From Bradyrhizobium sp. STM 3843 (GTDB taxonomy: Bacteria; Pseudomonadota; Alphaproteobacteria; Rhizobiales; Xanthobacteraceae): 61,314 bases of DNA. Below the pieces are notes generated by a model that was given only the letters and a program-made list of their open reading frames with translations, was not told the DNA's origin and ran no database searches. The position numbers and the translations under genes were made by a program. This document shows positions 28,185 to 37,237 of this stretch, piece after piece (positions within the stretch are counted from its first letter, which is position 1; each line of letters opens with the position of its first letter). The stretch covers positions 1 through 61,314 of the forward strand of contig NZ_CAFK01000296.1 of assembly GCF_000239815.1 (NCBI RefSeq), read 5' to 3'.

Positions 28185-29836
28185 GTGGAACTCCGCAAGA
28201 CGGTTTTGAGGTGATCGGCGATGCGGATCGCCAGTGCGACGATCGTCAGCGTGGGGTTGGCAGAGCCGCTGGTCGGGAATACCGCGCTTCCAGCCAAGTA
28301 GAGATTTTCGAGATCATGCGTCCGGCACTGCGGGTTCACGACCCCGTGTTTCGGATCATCGCTCATCCGAGCGGTGCCGATGTGATGCCCACCGACTGGG
28401 ATGGTCTGTTTCACGCTTTCGTCCAGGAGGTTTTCGTCATAGACGACCGCAGCGACGCCCGTATCCGCCAGGATGCTGTGCATTTGCCGGTAGCTTGCCG
28501 CGATCGAGGCGATGTCCTCGGGACAGACTCGCCAATCGATGTAAAGCCTGGGAACGCCAAAGCGGTCCTTCTCATGGGTGAGAGAAAGCCGACTTTCGTA
28601 TGAGGGCGTCTGCTCGGCATTGTAGTCGAGCGGGTAGGAGCCGGCCTTCGAGTACAGCGCCACATAGGGGATGCGGCGATAGCAGGCGTGACGCTTGTAG
28701 ACCCAGGAGCTCAGGAATTTGATCAACGGCCACGGGTTCTTGGCGACGTTGGCGACGTGACGGGCGGTCAGCGCGCGGCCTTTTGGCAATCGATCCAACG
28801 ACTCCAGTTCGACCGTGGAAATCTTGCGGCGATACTCGGGAAGGATGAATCGCTTGGCGATGTACATCAACGATAACACCGGATCACCATGCTGGGGATC
28901 CATCGGATTCGCATGGTGGAGGCGGAAGATCATGTTCCGCAGCCGATGGCGCTGCTGGATCTCGTCGGACAGTCGAAGATGATGCTTGGCATAAATGCCA
29001 TCGCGTGTTCGGGCGAAATTCCAGGCGACCTGGCGTCCGGGGGCGACCTGCAGCAATCCCAAGGTGCCTTCGAGGTGCGACATGTAATACCGGCCGAGCG
29101 TTCCACTCGAATTGGCAAGGTTGGATGCCGCCAACAGACGCACGGATTCCAATCCGCCGGCTGCCACCACCACGTATTTTGCGCGAATCCGGAAATGGTT
29201 GCCCGCGATGGTCGCGCATTCGACGGCGTCCACCGCGCGACCGGAGGCATCGCTCGATAAGCGGACGCAGGTCGATTCCAGCAAGATCCGGTGTGTGGGC
29301 GATCCGATCAAATCCGATTTGAAACGCCGGCCGAAGTCGGTCGGTGGACTGAAGCGCTCCAGTCCGACCATGATCGCTTCATTGTCCAATCCGTCGATGA
29401 GCGCCTCCGGCGCATCCAGGCAGATTGGGTCAAATGCAAACTCGCCGGCTTCGCAGTACGTCAGTGCCCTCAAATAGTACGGAACCACGTCGCCGTAAGA
29501 AATCGGCCAGCCGCTGTTGGCGACGTGCGATCGCGGTTCGAAATCGCTGCGTGTCAGCGGGACACAGCGGCCTCCCCAGATCGTGGAAGAACCGCCGAAG
29601 CGCCGCTCCCGATACATCTCCGGCGGCGGATGCCGGCTGTCGGGAGCAAGTTCGGCTGCATTGAGGCTTTGGGTCAGCCTGTTGGGCCGCCATCCTCCGC
29701 TTTCGATCAGAATGACCGAACGTGACGCTCCCAGCAATTCCCGCGCGATTGCGATGCCCGCCGGGCCGCCGCCGATGATGCAGACCTCTGTGTCGAGGTC
29801 CGATCCCGAAGGAATCTGACGTCCGTCTATGAACAC
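28181..29836 (-). CDS. GMC-family FAD oxidoreductase in polysaccharide operon
   Basis: 551 residues. N-terminal FAD fold: VCIIGGGPAGIAIARELLG (about residues 18-36), then SVILIESGG. FGGSSTIWGGRC (about 80) is the GMC flavin-attachment-type loop. C-terminal GMC_oxred_C segment: VGGHHIGTARM (about 485, catalytic His region), then NLYLAGSAVFPTSGSANPTLTIVALA. It likely oxidises a sugar or alcohol group. It lacks a signal peptide. Ten-base overlap with the aldo/keto reductase upstream and 4-base overlap with the glycosyltransferase downstream place it firmly in the same operon. Confidence 0.85.
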   Translation of the reverse strand: MFIDGRQIPSGSDLDTEVCIIGGGPAGIAIARELLGASRSVILIESGGWRPNRLTQSLNAAELAPDSRHPPPEMYRERRFGGSSTIWGGRCVPLTRSDFEPRSHVANSGWPISYGDVVPYYLRALTYCEAGEFAFDPICLDAPEALIDGLDNEAIMVGLERFSPPTDFGRRFKSDLIGSPTHRILLESTCVRLSSDASGRAVDAVECATIAGNHFRIRAKYVVVAAGGLESVRLLAASNLANSSGTLGRYYMSHLEGTLGLLQVAPGRQVAWNFARTRDGIYAKHHLRLSDEIQQRHRLRNMIFRLHHANPMDPQHGDPVLSLMYIAKRFILPEYRRKISTVELESLDRLPKGRALTARHVANVAKNPWPLIKFLSSWVYKRHACYRRIPYVALYSKAGSYPLDYNAEQTPSYESRLSLTHEKDRFGVPRLYIDWRVCPEDIASIAASYRQMHSILADTGVAAVVYDENLLDESVKQTIPVGGHHIGTARMSDDPKHGVVNPQCRTHDLENLYLAGSAVFPTSGSANPTLTIVALAIRIADHLKTVLRSST

Positions 29837-30690
29837 GACGTTTCCGCTCTCCGAACGGCATCCAGCACCTGGTCGAGATGCGCAAGGCGGGTCGTGCCGA
29901 TGAGCACGCGGCTGATCTCACTTCGCGCCAGCGAGGCCGTGAGCGCGGTCCGCGCGGCTGGCCATCGATCGTTGCTGCTGGCCGGCTGTGCAGCATTTAT
30001 AAGTCCTCGGCCGATGACAAACACGGCCTGACGTCGCGCGCGATCAAGGAAGCGATCCATCGCCTCCGTGGGCGGCCACAATGGGAGCTCGACGGCCTCG
30101 ACGCGCGGATCGTTCAACGCAAGCAAACCTGTCTGGATGTCTTCACAGGATATGCCGATCTTGATGGCCTTGCCGGCTTCACGCATCTTGTCCAGCAAGC
30201 CGAGCGCGTCACCTCTTGCGATCACGTCCGCGGGCGGACTGTGCAGGAGAAGAATGTCCGCGTAGTCGGTGTTCAGTCGCCGGAGACTGGCGTCGATGGA
30301 TGCACGGAGACCGTGATCCGAGAAATTCTGCGGCAAAGGCGCTTCACGCGCCTTTGAAATCAGGTGACGACCGGCGCCGCTTCGACGGATCAGGGGCGTG
30401 ACGGCGCTCTTCAACGGCTTGGCGACGCGCATCCATGCGGGGAAATATTGTCCGGCCTTGGTCACGAGGGTGACTCGCTTGCGTCGGCTGCCGAGCGCCG
30501 CGCCCAGAATGCGTTCGCTTTCGCCTTGGCCATAGATGTTCGCGGTATCGAAGAGGCGAATGCCGCGATCAAATGCCGCCTGAACCAGCGTGAATGCGCC
30601 GGCTCGATCGCGGCCAAGAACGGAGCCGAGACGCGCACAGCCCAGTCCAAGCCGTTGCTGAACGACATCAAGCGCAGCCGGGCCGTTCAT
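29827..30690 (-). CDS. Aldo/keto reductase
   Basis: 287 residues from ATG 30690. Family motifs: GIRLFDTANIYGQGESERILGAAL (Asp and Tyr of the catalytic set, about residues 43-66), VTLVTKAGQY (Lys, about 77), ADILLLHSPPADV (His, about 147) and a late RVLIGTTRLAHLDQVLDAV. It is an NADPH-dependent carbonyl/alcohol oxidoreductase. As first gene of the leftward trio with a GMC oxidoreductase and a glycosyltransferase, it may act on a sugar precursor or modify the repeat unit; substrate not deducible. Confidence 0.87.
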   Translation of the reverse strand: MNGPAALDVVQQRLGLGCARLGSVLGRDRAGAFTLVQAAFDRGIRLFDTANIYGQGESERILGAALGSRRKRVTLVTKAGQYFPAWMRVAKPLKSAVTPLIRRSGAGRHLISKAREAPLPQNFSDHGLRASIDASLRRLNTDYADILLLHSPPADVIARGDALGLLDKMREAGKAIKIGISCEDIQTGLLALNDPRVEAVELPLWPPTEAMDRFLDRARRQAVFVIGRGLINAAQPASSNDRWPAARTALTASLARSEISRVLIGTTRLAHLDQVLDAVRRAETSCS

Positions 30691-30799
30691 CGATTGGAAC
30701 CTGGAGTTCTGACTGGCATTGTGCCCCGCGACACCGACCCCATCACAAACACTAGCGTGCTCGCGTGCGTCGACCTGAGTTCCGCTTCGGGATCATCTC

Positions 30800-31819
30800 A
30801 TGCCACCTGAACCGTCCGTCACGATAATCGTTCCAACGTTGAACGAGGAGAACTACATTCGGCAGGCGATCAGTTCACTGATTCCGGAGGATGAAGGCCT
30901 GGACTATGAGCTGATCGTGCTCGATGGCGGCAGCACCGATCACACAGCGTTGATCGTCGAAGAATTGGCAAGGCTTAATCCGAGAATTCGGCTGGAGATG
31001 AACCCGGCGCGCTATCAATCGGCGGCGGTCAATCGTGGCGCAATATTGGCAAGGCCGGACTCCGAATTCATCATTCGCGCCGATTCTCATGCCGAATATC
31101 CGCCCGGCTTTGTTGCCGGGCTGGTGCGAGAGCTGAAAGCGCGGGACGCGGCATCTGTCGTGGTGCCCATGCGCACGCGCGGAAACAACTTTCTGCAGCG
31201 TGGGATCGCCGCCGCGCAGAACAGTCGTTTGGGAAATGGCGGGGCCTCGCACCGGGTCGGAAATCGCTCGTGCTATGTGGACCATGGTCACCATGCCGCT
31301 TTCGCGCGCAGGACGTTCCTGGCTATCGGTGGTTACGATGAGAGTTTCACTCACAATGAAGATGCTGAGCTTGATGTCCGGCTGAGGAAGTCAGGTGCGC
31401 AGATCTGGCTGTGCGCGGAACTCGCCATCAGCTATTTTCCGCGCAGCTCTCTCGGCGCGCTCGCTCGCCAATATTTCAACCATGGCTCCGGCCGCGCAAG
31501 GACAATGCTCAAGCATCGCCATCGACCGAAAGCCAGGCAATTGTTGCCCTTGGGGGCGCTTGGAATGAACATGCTCAGCCTGGCTTCTGGTGTGGCCTTT
31601 GGATGGCTGTTCTTCTTGCCCAGTGTGGCTTACGCGGGGGCGTGCCTGACCGGGGGACTATATTTGGCCGTATCACAGCGCGATCCGGCCGGATGCGCAG
31701 CCGGTCCTGCCGCAATGATCATGCATCAAAGTTGGGCAGCTGGCTTCGTTTACCGCGCATTGCGCGTCTCAGTCTCCAAAAGACCCCGGATCCCTGTGTC
31801 TGACGAAGTTCTGCGCTAA
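30800..31819 (+). CDS. Glycosyltransferase family 2 (ExoA-like)
   Basis: 339 residues from ATG 30800. GT-A motifs: TIIVPTLNEENYIRQAI (about 8-24), LDGGSTDHT (about 45) and RADSHAEYPPGF (DXD-like, about 92), then GG.DESFTHNEDAELDVRLRKSGAQIW (about 180). Two C-terminal hydrophobic segments (GALGMNMLSLASGVAFGWLFFLPSVAYAGA) anchor it in the membrane, as in succinoglycan ExoA. It faces away from the aldo/keto reductase gene (109-bp divergent region) and opens the rightward half of the locus. Confidence 0.87.
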   Translation: MPPEPSVTIIVPTLNEENYIRQAISSLIPEDEGLDYELIVLDGGSTDHTALIVEELARLNPRIRLEMNPARYQSAAVNRGAILARPDSEFIIRADSHAEYPPGFVAGLVRELKARDAASVVVPMRTRGNNFLQRGIAAAQNSRLGNGGASHRVGNRSCYVDHGHHAAFARRTFLAIGGYDESFTHNEDAELDVRLRKSGAQIWLCAELAISYFPRSSLGALARQYFNHGSGRARTMLKHRHRPKARQLLPLGALGMNMLSLASGVAFGWLFFLPSVAYAGACLTGGLYLAVSQRDPAGCAAGPAAMIMHQSWAAGFVYRALRVSVSKRPRIPVSDEVLR

Positions 31820-31840
31820 TGTTCAAGCGTCAAACGTCGG

Positions 31841-32776
31841 TCACCTCTTAGGACTCGCGCGCATGTTGGCACCCGACGTCGTTACGCCGAATGCGGCGAT
31901 ATAGGCCGCCGCCGCATTGGGATATTGCCCGTCGCTGAGCTTGCCCGGGAAAGCGTCGTTCGAATTCCAGATGTTTTGATAGAGCACATTGTGATCCGAG
32001 AACCATTGCGCAGCTTTTGCAATGTAGGGGCCGGCTCCGTCAGAGTTCACGCCCCATTCCGGATAGGCCGATGGCTTCTTGTGGGCCGAGGCGAAATCCT
32101 CGAGCCATTGCAGGCCATATTGGTTGTTGACCATTTCATCCCACGCCTTGATGGGATCCGTCGGGTTCCATTGGATGTTGTAGTAGAAGTCCATTCCGAT
32201 GACGTCGACGTCATCATCGCCGGGATAGGCATCGGCCGGGTTCATGCGCGTTTCGCGGACATTGACGTTCCATTCAAAGCGAAAGCGGTCAGACACTGAG
32301 CGAAAAGCCGCGACGAAGTTTCGGTACGCTTTGATGAAATCCTGCTCGTGTCCCGCCGCCGACCACGGCATCCAGTTCCCGTTGAATTCCTCTCCTGTTC
32401 GCACGTAGATCACATTATCTGACGGTCGAGTGACCGCCAGCATTTGTGCCGCTTGAACGTAGGAGGCTTGATACGCGCCGGCCGCGGCCTCCGACAAAGA
32501 CCCGCCGTCGGCGAACAGCGGGATGGTCCAGCAGATCGGCTTGTTGAGCGGCGTCCAGAGCTGCACTGACCAGTTGATGCTGTTGATCCAGTCGTTCCAG
32601 TCCGCGCGTCCCGTGTGCGCCGGGATCTGATCGACCGGTCGACCGAGCCAACTCTCGAATTGCTGCATGTTGGACGTGCTGTTCCCGACGTAGGCGCCGA
32701 GCGCCGGACTGCCCGCAGAGCATGGGGCGCCGAACCAGACGAACAATAAAGCGGCAATCGAGGTGCGCAGAAACAT
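31841..32776 (-). CDS. GH26-like glycoside hydrolase, secreted
   Basis: 311 residues from ATG 32776. The signal peptide (MFLRTSIAALLFVWFGAPCSAGS) is clear. The TIM-barrel has a probable acid/base Glu130 in RTGEEFNGNWMPW and a probable nucleophile Glu240 in SAYPEWGVN, matching the spacing and context of GH26 mannanase-type enzymes; both are intact. It may trim or cut the polymer made by this locus, in the periplasm or outside. Convergent with the GT2 gene (21 bp between stops) and divergent from the chain-length gene. The extra upstream frame (to 33073) is antisense. Confidence 0.72.
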   Translation of the reverse strand: MFLRTSIAALLFVWFGAPCSAGSPALGAYVGNSTSNMQQFESWLGRPVDQIPAHTGRADWNDWINSINWSVQLWTPLNKPICWTIPLFADGGSLSEAAAGAYQASYVQAAQMLAVTRPSDNVIYVRTGEEFNGNWMPWSAAGHEQDFIKAYRNFVAAFRSVSDRFRFEWNVNVRETRMNPADAYPGDDDVDVIGMDFYYNIQWNPTDPIKAWDEMVNNQYGLQWLEDFASAHKKPSAYPEWGVNSDGAGPYIAKAAQWFSDHNVLYQNIWNSNDAFPGKLSDGQYPNAAAAYIAAFGVTTSGANMRASPKR

Positions 32777-32930
32777 GAGAAAATCCCATTCCTGTGAGCG
32801 TGTTTTTCGGCACGCCGGCGCAGCCGATCTGATCGCCTCGGCCAACAAAATTTTGGAACCAAGGCGGCATTTCGCACTTGCCACATGCCTCTTTCGCACC
32901 TGCCCAAGGCCTACTAACCGCGAGACGTGC

Positions 32931-34433
32931 ATGTCGTTCAGTGTACTCAGCAAGATTGTTTGGGCCAGGCGGCTCACCTTCCTGACGGTCTTCGCCTTGA
33001 TCGTCGCCGGCGCAATCGGCTTCACGTTCGCGGTGACGCCGATGTTCCAGTCAGAAGCCTTGTTGATGACCACCCTTGACCGGGCACAGCGACAACAGGC
33101 TCAGTTTCCCGACACGCTCCGCTACCAGCTGAATTCGCAGATCTACATCATTAACAGCGAGGACGTGCTTCGGCAGGCGATCGGCGAATTTGGCGCGCAA
33201 CGCCTGTTTCCTGACCGGAAGCAGACGACCTCGTGGCATGCTCTGGATATCTTGCCTCCTGAACTGTCGGCAACGATTTCGAGAGTTCTTGATCCGGTCA
33301 GACCCATGCTGGATTCGGTTCGATCCAGGAATCCTGACGACGAGCGTTCCGATGCTGATCGCGCGCTGTTGAAGGTCAAGAAGCGCCTCGCGGTGACGCT
33401 CGAGAAAGACTCGCAGATATTGTCTCTGACGTTCCGGCATGAAGACCCGAAGATTGCCGAACAGTTCCTGGGCCTCGTCGTACGTGACTTTCTCCAGCGC
33501 CAGGCCGATCTCAGCGGCAATGCCGAAGCGCCCGCCTTCTTTCGCCAGCAGGCTGCGCGCTACCGCGACGAGTACAGGCGGGCCTCCGCCGAACTGAGCG
33601 ACTTTGCGCAGAAGCATTCGACCTACTCGGTGAGCCAGGAGACTGAGCTTGCGCTCACGCGGCGCGACAATGCGCTCGTCGCGCTGGCAAAGACGCGCGG
33701 CTCGATTGCGGAGAAGGAGGCGCAGGCCGCGACCTTCCAGAACACGTTGACACAGCTCCGTCGCCGGATCTCGCTTCCTGGCGAGATCACGGGCCCTAAA
33801 CAGAACGTTCCCGCAGGGAATAGCGATGCGTTGACCGACACCAACAAGGTGCCGGCAAACGAATCGCCGTTGCTGTTGGTGCGCGTGTTCCAGGAGACCG
33901 CACAATCGCTTGTGAACCTCAATTCGGAGATCGTGGGTCTGCGATCGCTGGAAAAGGCGCAGACCGACGCAGTTGCTGACGTCGAGCACAAGCTCAGCGA
34001 ACTGTCGTCGATCACGGCGGAGTTCAGTCGCCTCAAGGATCAGCTCGACCAGATCTCCAAGGTGATGGAAGCAAATGTCGGCCGCGCTGCAGATGCCCAG
34101 ATGAACGCCGATTGGGATGCCAGCGAAAAGCTCTCGAACGTGAAGGTCGCGCAATCCGCCACGGCGCCCACCGAGCCGGTGTTTCCGCCCAAGCCGCTTT
34201 TCATCGCCTTGGGCGCCGTGATCGGGCTGGTGGGTGGGGCGGCTGTTTGCGTGATGTTCGAAGCGATCAGCGCGCGGCGTCGACGCGCGTATAGGTGCTG
34301 GCAGCAGCCAGAGGTCGACGAGCGCCTCAGCGATCGATTTGCGTCCGAGCCGGACGAGTGGACGCCCGCCCATGAGATGGCCGACTATGAGATGGCCGAT
34401 TATCGCTTCCGCCGCCAGGGTCCTGTCGCATGA
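32931..34433 (+). CDS. Wzz/GumC-like polysaccharide co-polymerase
   Basis: 500 residues from ATG 32931. Two membrane helices bracket a long periplasmic part: LTFLTVFALIVAGAIGFTFAV near residue 15 and PLFIALGAVIGLVGGAAVCVMF near 420, the second preceded by the Pro-rich SATAPTEPVFPPKP that marks this family. The middle is largely coiled coil (for example REYRRASAELSDFAQKH). It lacks a C-terminal tyrosine-kinase domain. It sets chain length and helps export. Upstream in-frame ATGs exist (32763) but would add a non-hydrophobic tail. First gene of the Wzz-Wzy-Wzx run. Confidence 0.85.
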   Translation: MSFSVLSKIVWARRLTFLTVFALIVAGAIGFTFAVTPMFQSEALLMTTLDRAQRQQAQFPDTLRYQLNSQIYIINSEDVLRQAIGEFGAQRLFPDRKQTTSWHALDILPPELSATISRVLDPVRPMLDSVRSRNPDDERSDADRALLKVKKRLAVTLEKDSQILSLTFRHEDPKIAEQFLGLVVRDFLQRQADLSGNAEAPAFFRQQAARYRDEYRRASAELSDFAQKHSTYSVSQETELALTRRDNALVALAKTRGSIAEKEAQAATFQNTLTQLRRRISLPGEITGPKQNVPAGNSDALTDTNKVPANESPLLLVRVFQETAQSLVNLNSEIVGLRSLEKAQTDAVADVEHKLSELSSITAEFSRLKDQLDQISKVMEANVGRAADAQMNADWDASEKLSNVKVAQSATAPTEPVFPPKPLFIALGAVIGLVGGAAVCVMFEAISARRRRAYRCWQQPEVDERLSDRFASEPDEWTPAHEMADYEMADYRFRRQGPVA

Positions 34434-34464
34434 GGCACATCGAGGCTGCGAGGCAGGCAACTTG

Positions 34465-35739
34465 ATGCTGGAGGTCGCGCCAGCAGGAGCGGCCGCGCGT
34501 CTGGCCGTACGGTCGGGCTTTGCGGTCTGCGCGCTTACACTTGTGTCCGCGGTCTTTCTGCAAAAGATCGCGCTGCCTGGGACCGGCGGGTTATATCCGC
34601 TGAACCTCTTCGTTTTTCCTGCTGTGACGATCGCCGCCTTTCTCGCGGGCGTGCTCGAGATCAATACGATTGCGTTGGTCTGGTACGCGCTTTTCGTTTC
34701 GCTGGGAGCGTTGAGCACCGCGCTGTCACCCAGCCCGCATGTTTCCGCGCTGTCGCTGGGGTTCTTCGTAGTTGCGCAGTTTCCGCTGGTCTTCCGGAAC
34801 GCCTCGTCCGAGAATTTTCAGCGCCGCATGATGAGCTTTCTCTCAACGGTCGGCTGCGTCTGCGCGCTGATCGGCGTTCTGCAATTCGTGGGACAGTTCG
34901 TCGTCGGACCTGACGTCGCGTTTTTTCTCGACAAGCACCTGCCGGAAAACGTGACCGTGGCCGGATATAATTCGCTGATTCCGCTCTACTGGTCGTCGCC
35001 CGTGTACAAGAGCAACGGGGTGTTCTTCCTGGAGCCATCGTTCTTCTGTCAATTTCTCGCTGTTGCACTGGTCGCCGAGTTGGTGCTCGGGTCAACGGCG
35101 CTCCGGCTGGTTATTCTCACCGCCGGCCTCCTGTGCAGCTATTCAGGCACAGGATTGACGATGCTGGCGCTGTTCCTTCCGTTCTATTTCCTGCGTCACG
35201 GGCACTCTCGGCTGTTTGTGTTCGCGGCGCTGCTCGGCCTTGTGTTGATCATGTTTGGTGACGCCTTGTCCCTCGATGCATTCACACGGCGAATCAGTGA
35301 ATTTTCGGATGTGCAGTCGAGCGGCTGGGCGCGCTTCCTGTCGATGTTCAGGGTGCTGCAGGAGGTGGTGTTCGCCAACGACCTGACGTTTTTCCTTGGA
35401 CGGGGTCCGGGCACGGTGCAGGAGCAATTCAGGCTGCTGTCGTTCTACGCCTTCGATCCGACCTGGGGGAAGGTCATCTATGAATATGGCCTGCTGGGCG
35501 CGCTGGCTTACTTCAGGTTCTTTTATGTTGCCTTCTGCAGGGGACCGCGAGGCCTGCGTTTTGCGCTTGGCTATACCTACCTGTTCCTCGGTGGCTACCT
35601 GCTGAATCCGTCGATTCTGATGCAGCTCGCAGCTCTGGTGGTTTGGCTTGGCAAGACGGCCCCCGCAACAGATCGGGCGCGCGAAGGAGCACCCGAGGAG
35701 ACCGGCCACATGTTCATGCCGGCGCTGGGGACGAGATGA
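34465..35739 (+). CDS. Wzy-like polysaccharide polymerase (O-antigen ligase/polymerase family)
   Basis: 424 residues from ATG 34465. About ten to twelve hydrophobic segments are spread along it (for example LNLFVFPAVTIAAFLAGVL, FLSTVGCVCALIGVLQFVGQFVV, RLFVFAALLGLVLIMFG). A longer periplasmic loop near residues 285-340 contains FFLGRGPGTVQEQFR, the region where Wzy/WaaL proteins have conserved Arg residues. It should join lipid-linked repeats on the periplasmic face. Family calls for Wzy are weak by nature; context (Wzz before, Wzx after, ATGA overlap) supports it. Confidence 0.8.
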   Translation: MLEVAPAGAAARLAVRSGFAVCALTLVSAVFLQKIALPGTGGLYPLNLFVFPAVTIAAFLAGVLEINTIALVWYALFVSLGALSTALSPSPHVSALSLGFFVVAQFPLVFRNASSENFQRRMMSFLSTVGCVCALIGVLQFVGQFVVGPDVAFFLDKHLPENVTVAGYNSLIPLYWSSPVYKSNGVFFLEPSFFCQFLAVALVAELVLGSTALRLVILTAGLLCSYSGTGLTMLALFLPFYFLRHGHSRLFVFAALLGLVLIMFGDALSLDAFTRRISEFSDVQSSGWARFLSMFRVLQEVVFANDLTFFLGRGPGTVQEQFRLLSFYAFDPTWGKVIYEYGLLGALAYFRFFYVAFCRGPRGLRFALGYTYLFLGGYLLNPSILMQLAALVVWLGKTAPATDRAREGAPEETGHMFMPALGTR

Positions 35740-37217
35740 CCGGCCGGCCGACACGGACCGCGAACGACTACGAACGTCTCCCATCGGGCGAAGGTGAGCG
35801 AACGGTGTCTCAATCCGGACTGAGCCGGCCATTTGCCGGCCCCGAGACATATCTGAGCAGCACGATCCGCTCCCGGTTGAATCGGATCTCTCACAGCTCA
35901 CTCGCACTTTTCACGCTCAAGGGAGTCAATTCGGCGCTCACCGCGATATCCAATTTCGTCCTGGCGTATGTGCTGGTCCGGACGATCGGCCTCAATTCCT
36001 ATGCCGTGATCGCGAGCCTGCTTGCGGCGGCGGCGCTTGTCGTGCAGAGCGACCTCGGGATCACAGGACTGACATTCTTCAAACTTCGCTCTCACTATCT
36101 CTCGGAAGCCGACAGAGACGACGCGAGCCAGGACGACCAGGACCTGGTTGCGACCATCGTGACGCTGTACATCGCGATCGGCGTTGTTTCGGTCATGATC
36201 TTGGCGGCCACGCTCGCCGCGGGTCTCCTCAAGGTCGCCCCTCACGGCCTCGCCTATCTCCTGATCTTTGCCGGCGCAGTCTGCGCCTTGCCGCGCATGG
36301 CCCTTCGGGTGGCCGTCAATGCCAGGGATGGCTTCGTGTGGACGGAAGCCGTCGATCTGGGCAGGCGCATTGCGCTCCTGGCCGTGACCTTGGCAATGCT
36401 CCTCGGTCTTTCGTTTGTGTCCTATAGCGCGATCAGCCTGGCGATATGGGTGTTGTCGATTGCCGGGCTGCTCTGGCTGGCAAGGCTCTATGGCTTCACG
36501 CCGAGGCCCGGCGCGTTTCTCAACGGAGTGCGCTTGCTTCGGAATGAAATCCGCGGGGTAGGGGCGACTGTCCTGCTGTCGCTGACCGATTTCATCATCA
36601 GCGTTTTCCCATACTATCTGCTCGCCGCGGCAGGCGATGCCACGGCGATTGTCGCATTCGATATGTTCTACAAGGTGACCCGCTTCGCCGTCATGAGCTA
36701 TCTGATTGGTGCCGAGACCGTCCTGCCGCAGCAGACCCGCGCGGTCCACAATGAGGATGCCGCCGGATTGGCCCGCGCAACAGCCAAAGGGGTAATGATT
36801 GGACTGATGCCGATGACGGCGGGCATCGTCGCGATCGCGCTGTTCGGCGAACGGCTCTTCGGCCTCATTCTGAACCACAACGCGATCGTCTCGCCGGTCA
36901 TGCGCATCGCGATCTGCGCGATGTTCGCCTTCATGCTGGTACAGACAACTTGCCAGATCGTGCTGATCGGCGTGGGGCGGTTCGGGGAGCTCGCCCGCCG
37001 ATCATGTCTCACGCTCGCCGGCATGGTTCTGATCAGCACGCTGATGGTGCTGCTTCACTGGACGATCGACACCTTCATCGTCGCCTATGTGATTGTCTAT
37101 GGAGCGGGCTCGGTGCTCTACGCGGAGTGTCTATATTCGTTGAGTTCTTCGCTGCGGAACAAGAGCGCGCGCGAAAAATCTCCGGAAAAGTTACAGGTCG
37201 GGACCGGCGAAATCTGA
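35736..37217 (+). CDS. Wzx-like flippase / polysaccharide biosynthesis membrane protein
   Basis: 493 residues from ATG 35736, overlapping the polymerase stop by 4 bp. A hydrophilic N-terminal tail of about 55 residues precedes a dozen or so hydrophobic helices (LFTLKGVNSALTAISNFVLAYVLVRTIG is the first, typical of MATE-fold flippases). Lipid-linked repeat units would be moved across the inner membrane. The unusually long N-terminal tail might be a mis-set start; a later start is possible, but the ATGA coupling favours 35736. Confidence 0.82.
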   Translation: MTGRPTRTANDYERLPSGEGERTVSQSGLSRPFAGPETYLSSTIRSRLNRISHSSLALFTLKGVNSALTAISNFVLAYVLVRTIGLNSYAVIASLLAAAALVVQSDLGITGLTFFKLRSHYLSEADRDDASQDDQDLVATIVTLYIAIGVVSVMILAATLAAGLLKVAPHGLAYLLIFAGAVCALPRMALRVAVNARDGFVWTEAVDLGRRIALLAVTLAMLLGLSFVSYSAISLAIWVLSIAGLLWLARLYGFTPRPGAFLNGVRLLRNEIRGVGATVLLSLTDFIISVFPYYLLAAAGDATAIVAFDMFYKVTRFAVMSYLIGAETVLPQQTRAVHNEDAAGLARATAKGVMIGLMPMTAGIVAIALFGERLFGLILNHNAIVSPVMRIAICAMFAFMLVQTTCQIVLIGVGRFGELARRSCLTLAGMVLISTLMVLLHWTIDTFIVAYVIVYGAGSVLYAECLYSLSSSLRNKSAREKSPEKLQVGTGEI

Positions 37218-37237
37218 CATCTCGGGCAGGAAGGTTG

